From: Guptibacillus hwajinpoensis
GTDB taxonomy: Bacteria > Bacillota > Bacilli > Bacillales > Guptibacillaceae
Length of the DNA: 64,000 nucleotides
Direction of reading: 5' to 3'
Assembly: GCF_020171785.1 (NCBI RefSeq)
Contig: NZ_JAIVAE010000016.1
Span: 18,691-82,690, forward strand
Program-made: the position numbers and the translations under genes
Notes under the pieces: model-generated
Seen by the model: the letters and a program-made list of their open reading frames with translations, nothing else
What the model was told of the DNA's origin: nothing
Database searches by the model: none
Part shown: piece by piece, positions 51,664-60,119 of the stretch
Layout: every line of letters begins with the position of its first letter
Position numbering within the stretch: the first letter of the stretch is position 1

Positions 51664-51694
51664 AAAAGACTCCCTGAAAATAATGGGAGTTTTA
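51664..51694. terminator. Bidirectional terminator between CoiA-like and GIY-YIG genes
   Basis: ACTCCC (51669-51674) pairs with GGGAGT (51685-51690), with flanking A and T runs extending the stem. The two genes converge here. Confidence 0.7.
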
Positions 51695-51720
51695 TTCGTT
51701 TTATGAAAATAAAAAAATGC

Positions 51721-52608
51721 CTATTTCTTCCCACTCACATTCCACTCAGGACGGTAAGCCCTTATTAACTCCAACTCTAGCGTTTTTATTTCTTCATCCT
51801 CTGTCATCGGTAGCAAGTAAAGAGATATCTCATTCACCTTTTGTTCTTTTGTGATCTGGGCATTAAGATGACAGTTTGTAGCTTGTCCATCTTTGAAGCA
51901 ATTCTTTGGATGAATGACGCCGTAACCCTGGTTTATTCTTTTTCCGAACTGATCTAAACAGCGACCAATGTATTTAACCTTCCCTGCAGTCACATATGCA
52001 TAAAGACCTTTTAACTGCTTATCTTCTTCACTTTCCATTAGAAACCGACCATATTCAAGATCCCCATACTGATTCAAGAATTTTTTATAGTATTGATCGC
52101 CTTTATTTTTTAAGTCTAATAAAAAATCTCCAATCTGCATTGTTAAGGAAGTCGGGTATTTCTCCCTTGTTTCACCATCCAGATTGCTATAGCGGTTATG
52201 TACTAGCGTTTCTTCCACTGTAAGGTTATTCTTCCTAGCAAAGAGATTTGTTTCACCTGTCGTGACAAATTTTAGTGCTGTATAGAAAAACCTATAGGAC
52301 GCACTCGGAGTAGTTAAGTCGAGCTCATTTGCTACTTTACCTTTTGTCTTTTTAGTGAATGTTACTGATTCACCTAATTTCAGACTCTCTACCATATAGG
52401 CAACTTCAAGCCAGGCTCTTGCATGGGAATGAGTTTTCATTTCGTTTGCCCACCAAGCTGAATAAGTAGATGCTGACTTCGGTAAGTCAAAACCGAGGAT
52501 GTGTTCTATCTCTTTAAACGTTAAGTTCACGCTCCCCATTTCTAAAGATCTATTTTTCAAGAAATCCTGTAACGGTGCGTACTTTCCTCTTTCACTAGAA
52601 ATACTCAA
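51721..52608 (-). CDS. DUF7662-like domain fused to GIY-YIG nuclease
   Basis: A 295-aa protein from TTG 52608 with GGAGG 9 bases upstream. The N-terminal 85 residues (MGSVNLTFKEIEHILGFDLP, then STYSAWWANE) match a DNA-linked domain found in defence-related proteins. The C-terminal 100 residues form a GIY-YIG nuclease: LKGLYAYVTAGKVKYIGRCL, with Arg, and later ELELIRAYRPEWNVSG with Glu and the terminal N. This is a compact DNA-cleaving protein of a type often seen in mobile or defence regions. Terminators separate it from its neighbours. Confidence 0.75.
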   Translation of the reverse strand: MSISSERGKYAPLQDFLKNRSLEMGSVNLTFKEIEHILGFDLPKSASTYSAWWANEMKTHSHARAWLEVAYMVESLKLGESVTFTKKTKGKVANELDLTTPSASYRFFYTALKFVTTGETNLFARKNNLTVEETLVHNRYSNLDGETREKYPTSLTMQIGDFLLDLKNKGDQYYKKFLNQYGDLEYGRFLMESEEDKQLKGLYAYVTAGKVKYIGRCLDQFGKRINQGYGVIHPKNCFKDGQATNCHLNAQITKEQKVNEISLYLLPMTEDEEIKTLELELIRAYRPEWNVSGKK

Positions 52609-52688
52609 TATGAAAAGCCTCCGTTTCTTGTTCTCCTTATTTTCCTAAAACCGGTAATCGTAAATAGATTCGATTCGATTCGATTGGA

Positions 52689-53432
52689 TTAGCTAAAATA
52701 CCTTCGAATCGTTTCCTTCATTCCCTCTTTGTTCTCTGCAAACTGCCGATGACGATGGCCATTTCCTCCCGAAGGATGTGGAAAACCGTTTACGATTGAG
52801 TTAGCTGAAATCAAGTTGTTTTCAGCTAGATGCATCAGTACTTTCGTTACATTAACACCTAAAGGCACAATCAACGGATCGTTTAACTTTTCTAACTCGA
52901 TCGGTAGATAGTTCAAGGCATATCGATGTAATACTTCCGTTTTTAAAATATTTGGCGTTGAGCCACTGAAGTTCTTTCCTTTATAAAATACTGGATATGG
53001 AAGAACAGAAGTCGTTTGGACGAGATGACTGGCGGGACCAAACAGTTCACTTGTAGACTCCAGATTTAAGTAGGTATGTAGTTCCAATTCATCTAACATC
53101 GTAATCAAGTTTTTCCTCATCGGACCTTCAAAACTGGAATGATTTTTCACCTTTTGTAAAACTTCTTCATCTCCAGTTTCTATACCATTGTTATTCCAAA
53201 CCGTTTCGAATGATTTCTTCATCTGATGAAGTCCAGGAGTAATTCCGACTATCACGATTTTCGCATGTTCATTCACATGTTCGAACGGAGCATAATACAT
53301 TTCCAAGTTCTTTTTCTCGTCTCGTTCTAGTAAGAATGTTTCCGTCATTAGCTCTTCCCCGTTAGTTGGATCCGTTAGGGATTGAATCGATTCTTTAAAG
53401 CTTGTGAATTTTGAATAGGTCGCAATGGCCAT
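52689..53432 (-). CDS. Uracil-DNA-glycosylase-superfamily protein
   Basis: A 247-aa protein. The strand-loop IVIVGITPGLHQMKKSFETV and the C-terminal NGFPHPSGGNGHRHRQF (H-P-S-x2-N) are the two active-site motifs of the UDG fold. It could remove uracil or another modified base, or bind DNA as part of a defence system. GGAGG precedes the ATG. It is the last gene of the DNA-processing island on this side. Confidence 0.75.
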   Translation of the reverse strand: MAIATYSKFTSFKESIQSLTDPTNGEELMTETFLLERDEKKNLEMYYAPFEHVNEHAKIVIVGITPGLHQMKKSFETVWNNNGIETGDEEVLQKVKNHSSFEGPMRKNLITMLDELELHTYLNLESTSELFGPASHLVQTTSVLPYPVFYKGKNFSGSTPNILKTEVLHRYALNYLPIELEKLNDPLIVPLGVNVTKVLMHLAENNLISANSIVNGFPHPSGGNGHRHRQFAENKEGMKETIRRYFS

Positions 53433-53540
53433 GATTAAACCTCCGATATTTTCTTTCTCTTCCTCTATATTACTATTTTATGGATATAAGCAAAAGGTTA
53501 CATAGGGAAACACGTAACTATTAAATCGATTCACGCTAAA

Positions 53541-53571
53541 AAAGACATAGAGAAGCTCCCACTCCTCTACG
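53541..53571 (-). terminator. Terminator of the mmsA operon
   Basis: On the minus strand TAGAGGAG pairs with CTTCTCTA (one wobble) around TGGGAG, followed by TGTCTTTTTT. It lies 32 bases downstream of the mmsA stop. Confidence 0.75.
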
Positions 53572-53602
53572 CCTTTCCATTTATCAATCTATGATCTTCT
53601 AC

Positions 53603-55060
53603 CTACCACCGAGCCGTCAACATCTTCCGTCTCGTATAAAACTCCACCCCATCTGACCCATTCGCATGAAGATCACCATAGAAGGAATTTTTCCACCCTG
53701 AGAATGGGAAGAAAGCCATCGGTGCTGGAACGCCGATATTTACCCCGAGCATGCCGACTTCGATGTTTTCTCTGAAGTAGCGAACGTTGCTGCCGCTTTG
53801 GGTGAAGAGGCAGGCGCCGTTTCCGAAGTCGGATTCATTGGTGAGCTCGATTGCTTCTTCTAGGTTTTTCACTCGTACAATGGATAGAACGGGAGCGAAG
53901 ATTTCGTCCTTCCAGATTTGCATGGACGTGTTCACGTGATCAAAGATCGTTGGCCCAATGAAGTAGCCTTTGTCATTGTACGCTTCATCGTTTCTTCCGT
54001 CTCGGACAAGCGTCGCGCCTTCTTCCTGCCCTTTTTGGATGTAGCTTTCCGTTCTTTCTTTGTGCTCTTTACGGATGACGGGTCCTAGGAATACATCCTC
54101 ATCCAGTCCGTTTCCGATTTTAATTTCATCCGCTTTTTCGTTCAGCTTTTGAAGCAATGGTTCGACAACATCGTCTACCGCGACAACGACCGAGCAGGCC
54201 ATGCAGCGCTCTCCTGCTGATCCGTAGGAAGCGGCAATAATTTCTTTCACCGCTGCATCAAGATCCGCGTCTGCCATGACGATGGAATGGTTTTTCGCAC
54301 CGGCTAGGGCCTGAACGCGTTTGCCGTTCGCTGCACCAGTTTTATACACGTATTCTGCGACAGGCTGTGAGCCGACGAAGGAAATTGCTGGCACGTCTTT
54401 GTGCTCCAATAGGCCGTTTACGACATCATGGGCACCGTGAACGATATTAAGGACGCCGTCTGGAAGACCGGCTTCTTTAAACAGTTCCGCTAGTCGGTTC
54501 GCAAGTAGCGGCGTGCGTTCGGATGGTTTAAGAACGAACGTATTTCCCATCGCGATCGCAAGTGGGAACATCCAGCATGGCACCATCATTGGAAAGTTAA
54601 ACGGTGTAATGCCACCGACGACGCCGACGGGATAGCGGTACATGCCGGATTCTAGATTTGTCGCAATATCCGGAAGCTGTTTCCCCATCATTAAGGAAGG
54701 CGCACCGGCAGCGAATTCCACGCACTCGATTCCGCGCTGTACCTCGCCCTGCGCTTCTTTAAAGCTTTTTCCATTTTCCTGTGTGAGCAATCGCGCCAGC
54801 TCGTCCCAGTTATCGACGAGGAGCTGCTGGTATTTAAACAGAATGCGAGCCCGCTTTGGTACGGGGGTTTTGCTCCACGTTTTGAAGGTTGCCTTTGCAA
54901 CTTTTACTGCTTCATCAAGATCTTCTCTTGATGAGATCGGTACCTGTGCGAGTTCTTCACCCGTTGCTGGGTTTGGTACAGATTGAAATTGATCGGTTTT
55001 TGCGTCTACCCATTCACCGTTAATGTAGTTTTGTAGCGTGTTTGTTGTTGTCGTTGCCAT
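53603..55060 (-). CDS. mmsA: Methylmalonate-semialdehyde dehydrogenase (CoA-acylating)
   Basis: 485 aa from ATG 55060 (AAGGGGAC upstream). It belongs to the aldehyde dehydrogenase superfamily subclass that forms acetyl- or propionyl-CoA. Diagnostic sites are [32 protein letters not shown] and the catalytic Cys in [10 protein letters not shown], with no catalytic Glu of the ordinary ALDH type. It produces propionyl-CoA from methylmalonate semialdehyde, or acetyl-CoA from malonate semialdehyde as IolA does in inositol breakdown. Third gene of the sigma-54 operon. Confidence 0.88.
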   Translation of the reverse strand: MATTTTNTLQNYINGEWVDAKTDQFQSVPNPATGEELAQVPISSREDLDEAVKVAKATFKTWSKTPVPKRARILFKYQQLLVDNWDELARLLTQENGKSFKEAQGEVQRGIECVEFAAGAPSLMMGKQLPDIATNLESGMYRYPVGVVGGITPFNFPMMVPCWMFPLAIAMGNTFVLKPSERTPLLANRLAELFKEAGLPDGVLNIVHGAHDVVNGLLEHKDVPAISFVGSQPVAEYVYKTGAANGKRVQALAGAKNHSIVMADADLDAAVKEIIAASYGSAGERCMACSVVVAVDDVVEPLLQKLNEKADEIKIGNGLDEDVFLGPVIRKEHKERTESYIQKGQEEGATLVRDGRNDEAYNDKGYFIGPTIFDHVNTSMQIWKDEIFAPVLSIVRVKNLEEAIELTNESDFGNGACLFTQSGSNVRYFRENIEVGMLGVNIGVPAPMAFFPFSGWKNSFYGDLHANGSDGVEFYTRRKMLTARW

Positions 55061-55090
55061 GTTAAAGTCCCCTTCCTTTTTATACACTTT

Positions 55091-56446
55091 TTAGAAAATC
55101 GAATATAGAATGACTGCCAGGATCAAGGCGATCGTCGGCAGGATAACGCTAAGTAAAAAGATCGGTCCGTAAGAACGCTTATGTGTTTCACCGCAAATCG
55201 CACGGATCGTGGTCACCACATATCCGTTATGTGGGAGCGAATCAAGTCCACCTGAAGCAAGGGCTGAAATACGGTGCATCGCGCCAGGATCTAAGTTCCC
55301 CATCCCTAAATAAATCGGGGATAAAATCGGAAGTGCGATTCCAAGACCACCGGACGCTGAGCCCGTTAGCCCACAAATAAGTGTAACTGCGATCGCAAGT
55401 CCCATCAGTGGTGGACCCGGAATATTCACAAGTCCATCAACCACGGTTTGAAAAGCAGCGACCTGTGCCGCCACGCTACCAAAGCCAACTACGGCGCAAG
55501 TATTCGCAGCAGCTATTAACGCATCATGCGTTCCTTTTGCGAGCGGGTTCCAGAATTCTTGTAAGTATGGAAGCATAATCACACACGCTAAAGCAATACC
55601 GGAAGCGAGCGAAATGAGTGCGGCCCCGGTTGACGAGATAAAATTGGACAGCGTATTTAACGAGACGATGACCGTGACGAGTGGCAAGATCGCTAAAATA
55701 ACATTCGGCAACTGCTTTTGCTCTGGTTCTGGCTCAGGTTCAGTCTCCACCTGCTTCAATTCGGCTGTTGCAGCGATTTCATTTGAGGCTTTTGAAGTCT
55801 CGTTAGGCAATGAAAAAGCTTCCCCATTTCGCACCGCTTTTTTCACCATTTTTCCTAACAACCATCCACCAGTCAGCATGATCAAGATGGCAATGAGAAT
55901 GCCGATGAACCCACCAGCCGTTGGTTTCGTTCCAAAGTACTCGGTTGGAATCAGGTTCTGGATTTCTGGTGATCCCGGTGCTGTCATCGTAAAGGAAATG
56001 GAGCCGAAGACGAGCGCTGCAGGGATAAAGCGGTGTGGCAGGTTCGCTAATTTAAAGAGAGAGACGGCAATGGGATAAACCGCGAAGCCGACAACGAATA
56101 AGCTAACGCCGCCGTATGTCATGATGGCTGCAGCCGCAACGACCGCAAAGACAGAGCGAGAAGGACCGAGCGTATTCTTGATCCAATTCGCAATACTATC
56201 TGCCGCTTTCGTTTCCTGCATCACTTTTCCAAAGATGGCGCCTAATAAGAAGATGAGAAACCATGAAGCAAAGTACGACGTGAATCCTGTCATGTAATAA
56301 TCGGTTAACGCTGTTTCTAGATTTAGACCTCCAGTAAGGGCAACGAGCACGGCGCAAAGAATCGCCGCTATGATGATGTTGATCCCTTTCATCGTTAAAT
56401 AAATGAGGAGGCCTAATGATAAGATTAAACCCAGCATGCCTAGCAT
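55091..56446 (-). CDS. GntP-family permease
   Basis: A 451-aa membrane protein with about 12-14 helices, GntP/gluconate:H+ symporter type. Motifs: YFASWFLIFLLGAIFGKVMQ, TAPGSPEIQNLIPTEYFGT and GSASGGLGIALPILSP, and ALASGGLDSLPHNGYVVTTI near the end. A hydrophilic Glu-rich loop (residues about 215-245) is present. AGGGAGG precedes the ATG. It imports an organic acid, probably the hydroxy acid that the alcohol dehydrogenase and MmsA then oxidise. Confidence 0.85.
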   Translation of the reverse strand: MLGMLGLILSLGLLIYLTMKGINIIIAAILCAVLVALTGGLNLETALTDYYMTGFTSYFASWFLIFLLGAIFGKVMQETKAADSIANWIKNTLGPSRSVFAVVAAAAIMTYGGVSLFVVGFAVYPIAVSLFKLANLPHRFIPAALVFGSISFTMTAPGSPEIQNLIPTEYFGTKPTAGGFIGILIAILIMLTGGWLLGKMVKKAVRNGEAFSLPNETSKASNEIAATAELKQVETEPEPEPEQKQLPNVILAILPLVTVIVSLNTLSNFISSTGAALISLASGIALACVIMLPYLQEFWNPLAKGTHDALIAAANTCAVVGFGSVAAQVAAFQTVVDGLVNIPGPPLMGLAIAVTLICGLTGSASGGLGIALPILSPIYLGMGNLDPGAMHRISALASGGLDSLPHNGYVVTTIRAICGETHKRSYGPIFLLSVILPTIALILAVILYSIF

Positions 56447-56476
56447 GTTCTTCCCTCCTTGTACCCTCTAAGCCAG

Positions 56477-57673
56477 TTATTGAACCTTGTGCTCGCTACG
56501 AAATTGGTAGTCATAGCAAGTCAGATAAAGTTCTTCTAATTCTGCTTGAGTAGGGACACGAGGGTTATGGCTTGGACTCCCACTATCAAGCGCATCCGCC
56601 GCCATCTTAGAAACGGAACGGTGAAAGGCTTCTTGCTCAATGCCCCACGATTTCAAATTGGGAATGTTTAACGTGCGACAAAGTTCTTGAACGGAAGCCA
56701 CCGCTTGTTCAGCTGCTTCTTCATCAGTAAGAGTGGCACTGCTCGGTTGAAAAATGCGTCCGATATCGGCAAGGCGCTTCTGACAGGCACCCTTACTAAA
56801 TTCAAGAACAGCAGGTAAGAGCATCGCGTTGGAATAGCCATGTGGCACATGGAACAGTGCCCCGATTGGTCGCGACATTCCGTGAACGAGACAAACGGAT
56901 GCATTGGTAAACGACATGCCTGCTTGTAACGCCGCTAAGCTCATCGCTTCTCTCGCTTCAAGGTTGTCACCATTGAAGTAAGCGTTCTCAATATTTTGGG
57001 CAATGAGCTGAATCGCCGATAGCGCAAATGTATCCGTCATCGGATGAGATCTCTTAGATAAGTACGATTCAATCGCATGACTCAGCGCATCAACGCCTGT
57101 CGCAGCCGTTACATGCTGTGGTGAGGAGATCGATAATAATGGGTCAACAATCGCGACAGCTGGCATGAAAGCTGGCTGCTTCACCATCATTTTCACATCA
57201 TTAGATGTATTTGTAATGACCGTCACATCTGTCGCTTCCGAGCCCGTTCCTGCTGTTGTAGGGATTGCGATATGCGGAATTGGAGTATGCTCAGCGACTT
57301 TCTTGTTAAGCCGGTAATCGGCTAAGTCACCACCGTTTGTGGCAAGAACCACGATCGCTTTTGCTGTATCAATACAGCTTCCACCCCCAAGCGAGATCAC
57401 GACATCAGACTGACTCTCTTTTAAAAGGGCTAACGATTCTGCCACATACTGATCAGTCGGTTCTGACTCTACTCCTGTATAAACCTCACTTTCAACCCCC
57501 TTTTCCTTTAAGTAATCCTGACATTCACTCACATAGCCGAGACTAGACATCACCTGATCGCTTATAATGAGTGCTTTACCTCCACGAATGGAAGCTTCCA
57601 CTCCAATTTGTTTAAATGACTCTCGACCATATAAAATCGTTTGCGGCGTTCGAAAAACGGCATAGGTTTCCAC
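56477..57673 (-). CDS. Iron-containing alcohol dehydrogenase
   Basis: A 398-aa type III alcohol dehydrogenase from GTG 57673 (GGAG upstream). Nucleotide-binding GGGSCIDTAKAI and the PTTAGTGSEATDVTV region are present. The metal-binding set is Asp/His/His/His, with VDALSHAIESYLSK, NASVCLVHGMSRPIGA and LFHVPHGYSN. It oxidises a hydroxy acid or alcohol to an aldehyde with NAD. First gene of the operon behind the sigma-54 promoter, followed by GntP permease and MmsA. A beta-hydroxy acid such as 3-hydroxypropionate or 3-hydroxyisobutyrate would explain the trio. Confidence 0.85.
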   Translation of the reverse strand: METYAVFRTPQTILYGRESFKQIGVEASIRGGKALIISDQVMSSLGYVSECQDYLKEKGVESEVYTGVESEPTDQYVAESLALLKESQSDVVISLGGGSCIDTAKAIVVLATNGGDLADYRLNKKVAEHTPIPHIAIPTTAGTGSEATDVTVITNTSNDVKMMVKQPAFMPAVAIVDPLLSISSPQHVTAATGVDALSHAIESYLSKRSHPMTDTFALSAIQLIAQNIENAYFNGDNLEAREAMSLAALQAGMSFTNASVCLVHGMSRPIGALFHVPHGYSNAMLLPAVLEFSKGACQKRLADIGRIFQPSSATLTDEEAAEQAVASVQELCRTLNIPNLKSWGIEQEAFHRSVSKMAADALDSGSPSHNPRVPTQAELEELYLTCYDYQFRSEHKVQ

Positions 57674-57714
57674 CTGGCTATCACTCCTTCATTCTGACTT
57701 ACTTATCTATAGAA

Positions 57715-57730
57715 GCAAGATCCGTGCCAA
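57715..57730 (-). promoter_or_regulatory. Sigma-54 (-24/-12) promoter
   Basis: On the minus strand TTGGCACGGATCTTGC matches the consensus TGGCAC-N5-TTGC, with GG near -24 and GC near -12. It lies about 42 bases upstream of GTG 57673 and downstream of the activator gene. The spacing and invariant bases are as expected. Confidence 0.8.
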
Positions 57731-57739
57731 GTTTAACAA

Positions 57740-57819
57740 GCGCTACATCAAGCATTTTTGCGCTACTGATTGTAGTGCCTACACTACAGTTGTCGATTTT
57801 ATGTAGTGATTCTCCTACA
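57740..57819. promoter_or_regulatory. Palindromic activator binding sites (UAS)
   Basis: A perfect inverted repeat TGTAGTG-CCTA-CACTACA lies at 57771-57788 and a second, TGTAG-N8-CTACA, at 57802-57819. GCGCTAC half-sites are at 57740-57746 and 57760-57766. All lie 10-100 bp upstream of the sigma-54 promoter and are likely sites for the activator encoded at 57826. Confidence 0.65.
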
Positions 57820-57825
57820 CATTAC

Positions 57826-59643
57826 TTAGGAGATGTCGAGACTTTTTAACTTTTGATAAAGCGTAGTCCGATGAATCCCCAGGCGTTCTGCTGCTTTCGT
57901 TTTATTGCCACCTGCATCTTTTATCGCTTGAACGATAGTTTCCTTTTCTCGATCCTTCCCAACTCGTTTCGCTTCGTCTAATAAGCTGTGGGGTTTTTCA
58001 TCAGGAATTTGATTTTCACGATCTTCCTTCACGCTAAAAAGTCCATTGAGGTGGTCTTTCCCAATAACCGGCTCATCAATAAGCGTAACTACACGTTCAA
58101 TCGTATTCACCAGTTCACGAATATTCCCTTTCCACTCTGAATGCGTAAGAGTAGATAGAGCTTCATGGGTAAATCGTTTTGTTTGGACACGATACTTCTC
58201 ACAAATCTCTTTCGCATAGTAAGACAGGAGAATTGGAATATCCTGCTTTCGTTCCCGGAGAGCCGGGACATGGAGGCGAATGATATTTAATCGATAAAAC
58301 AGATCTTCACGAAACGTCCCTTTTTCGACGAGCTCCTTTAGATGTTGATTCGTTGCCGCGATCACTCTTACATTGGTTTGGTATTTCTTGACGCCACCAA
58401 CCCGCTCAGCTTCTTTTTCTTGGAGCACACGAAGAAGTTTTGTTTGCATAGCTAGCGGAAGTTCTGCAATTTCGTCCAAGAAAATCGTACCGTTATTCGC
58501 CAGCTCAAATTTCCCGGGCTTTCCTCCTTTCTTGGCTCCTGAGAATGCGCCTTCTTCATATCCGAATAATTCTGATTCAAACAAATGCTCAGGAATAGCC
58601 GCACAGTTCACGCTAATCATGGGGCCTGTCGCAAAAGGACTGAGATGGTGGATACTTTTCGCAAACATTTCTTTCCCCGTGCCACTTTCACCGGTAATGA
58701 GCACGGTCGCCGCTGTTCTGGCTGCTCTTCTAGCAAGTCGTTTCGTAGCTTTAATCTCTTCACTTACACCAATAATTTGATCAAGCGTTATGGCATTCTC
58801 TTTCTTTTTTCCAACTTGTTTCGTGCCTCGTTCAGGCTCCTCTGCATCCGTATCTTTAAGTCGTTCATAAATTTTATAGATTTCCGAAATCCCTTCAAAG
58901 ATAAGCATTCCGATGGCGCCGATCACAGCGCCATTTTTCACAATCGGAATGCGATGAACGACCATTTCATGGCCCTGGATTGTTTGGAGTACACCACGCT
59001 CGGCTAGCCCTGTTTTCACGGTCATATGAAGCTCTGTATTATCAATCACTTCAGTCACATGCCGTCCAATTGCATTTTCTTTCTCGATCCCAGTAAAACG
59101 GCTGTACGCTTCGTTAAACTCCTGAATCGTTCCGTTTTCATCTACAACAGCAATCCCTTCATACGCACTTTCGAGCACGGTGTTCAACGCCTCTGCCGTA
59201 TGCTGTTTTTGCTTAAGCTTTGAGATATATTTTGAAAACCCATCCGTTATATCTCCTTTTGATAACAAGCCAATTAATTTCCCTTCTGAATCAAGGACAG
59301 GCAGTTCATTGTATGGTAATGAAATAACCTCCAAGATGGAATCTTCAGGATGTACCACCGCGAAGTTTCGTTTAAAAAGATCCCGACCTACCTTAACGTC
59401 CCTACTGTTATGAAGAAAATAAGATAGCACTTGCCTCAACGTGATCGTTCCAAGAAAATGATGATCGTCATCTACAATCGGCAATGTATTTAATTTATAG
59501 CTGATCATCCATTCACCAGCCTCCTGAATTGACTGTTCCGATTTGATGCAAAGAGGTTCCGGCGTCATCCAATTCTTCACATAGAGAATCGGTTCTACAT
59601 CTGATAGATCATTATTCGTTTCAACGAGGTCATTGATCGACAT
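57826..59643 (-). CDS. Sigma-54-dependent activator with CBS pair and PAS sensor
   Basis: A 605-aa regulator. Residues about 20-140 are two CBS domains (PLCIKSEQSIQEAGEWMISY), about 155-255 a PAS domain (GIAVVDENGTIQEFNEAYSR), and about 290-525 the AAA+ domain. Walker A is GESGTGKE (318-325) and the sigma-54 contact loop is GAFSGA (365-370, a conservative change from GAFTGA). The end is a Fis-type HTH (NKTKAAERLGIHRTTLYQKL). It should activate the downstream operon (adh-gntP-mmsA) from the promoter at 57715 in response to a ligand sensed by CBS or PAS. A partial copy lies at 63030. Confidence 0.92.
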   Translation of the reverse strand: MSINDLVETNNDLSDVEPILYVKNWMTPEPLCIKSEQSIQEAGEWMISYKLNTLPIVDDDHHFLGTITLRQVLSYFLHNSRDVKVGRDLFKRNFAVVHPEDSILEVISLPYNELPVLDSEGKLIGLLSKGDITDGFSKYISKLKQKQHTAEALNTVLESAYEGIAVVDENGTIQEFNEAYSRFTGIEKENAIGRHVTEVIDNTELHMTVKTGLAERGVLQTIQGHEMVVHRIPIVKNGAVIGAIGMLIFEGISEIYKIYERLKDTDAEEPERGTKQVGKKKENAITLDQIIGVSEEIKATKRLARRAARTAATVLITGESGTGKEMFAKSIHHLSPFATGPMISVNCAAIPEHLFESELFGYEEGAFSGAKKGGKPGKFELANNGTIFLDEIAELPLAMQTKLLRVLQEKEAERVGGVKKYQTNVRVIAATNQHLKELVEKGTFREDLFYRLNIIRLHVPALRERKQDIPILLSYYAKEICEKYRVQTKRFTHEALSTLTHSEWKGNIRELVNTIERVVTLIDEPVIGKDHLNGLFSVKEDRENQIPDEKPHSLLDEAKRVGKDREKETIVQAIKDAGGNKTKAAERLGIHRTTLYQKLKSLDIS

Positions 59644-59766
59644 AAGTTAACCCTCCAATATGATGGTAATATGATGGTGCCTGTCACCACCCGTTATTTA
59701 GCGAATGCTGTCGAAATAAGCGTTTGAGCGTAAGTCTGCCCCTAATTACTTTCGATAGGCATAACA

Positions 59767-59795
59767 AAAGGACCTCCCTTTAATGAGACGTCCTT
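59767..59795 (-). terminator. Terminator of the second lipase locus
   Basis: AAAGGAC (59767-59773) pairs with GTCCTT (59790-59795). On the minus strand it is followed by TTGTTATGCC. It lies directly downstream of the small gene ending at 59800. Confidence 0.55.
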
Positions 59796-59799
59796 CTGT

Positions 59800-60102
59800 T
59801 CACCTTACCTTTATACTGTCATGTAACATTTCATACATCATCTTCATCTTGATTAACTTCAACTCATTCTCCTCAAACCGCTGCACCAACGCTTTATTTG
59901 CCTGACCATCAAAGTTATGTTCAATCTGGTTAAGAATTGCTTTGTGTCGTTCACTAAGCGAACCGACCGCGTAGCAATGTTCTAAATGAGTGTTTAATAG
60001 ATTTGCTTCCGCTTCTAGAGCACTTTTAATCTGTGTTCTTAGGGCATCCTTCTGCCGCTGCCTTTCCCAGTAATCATTCCACCAGTCAAAATCAAAGTCC
60101 AT
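59800..60102 (-). CDS. Small helical protein, probable partner of the lipase effector
   Basis: 100 aa from ATG 60102 with AGAGGTGA upstream; a longer frame from 60141 overlaps the lipase gene and lacks a site. All helical: MDFDFDWWNDYWERQRQ then LRTQIKSALEAEANLLNTHL. Trp-rich N terminus. It follows the lipase gene by 17 bases, as the 33839 gene follows its lipase-like neighbour. Likely a type VII targeting or chaperone partner. Family not recognised. Confidence 0.6.
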   Translation of the reverse strand: MDFDFDWWNDYWERQRQKDALRTQIKSALEAEANLLNTHLEHCYAVGSLSERHKAILNQIEHNFDGQANKALVQRFEENELKLIKMKMMYEMLHDSIKVR

Positions 60103-60119
60103 TTCTTCACCTCTTCTCT

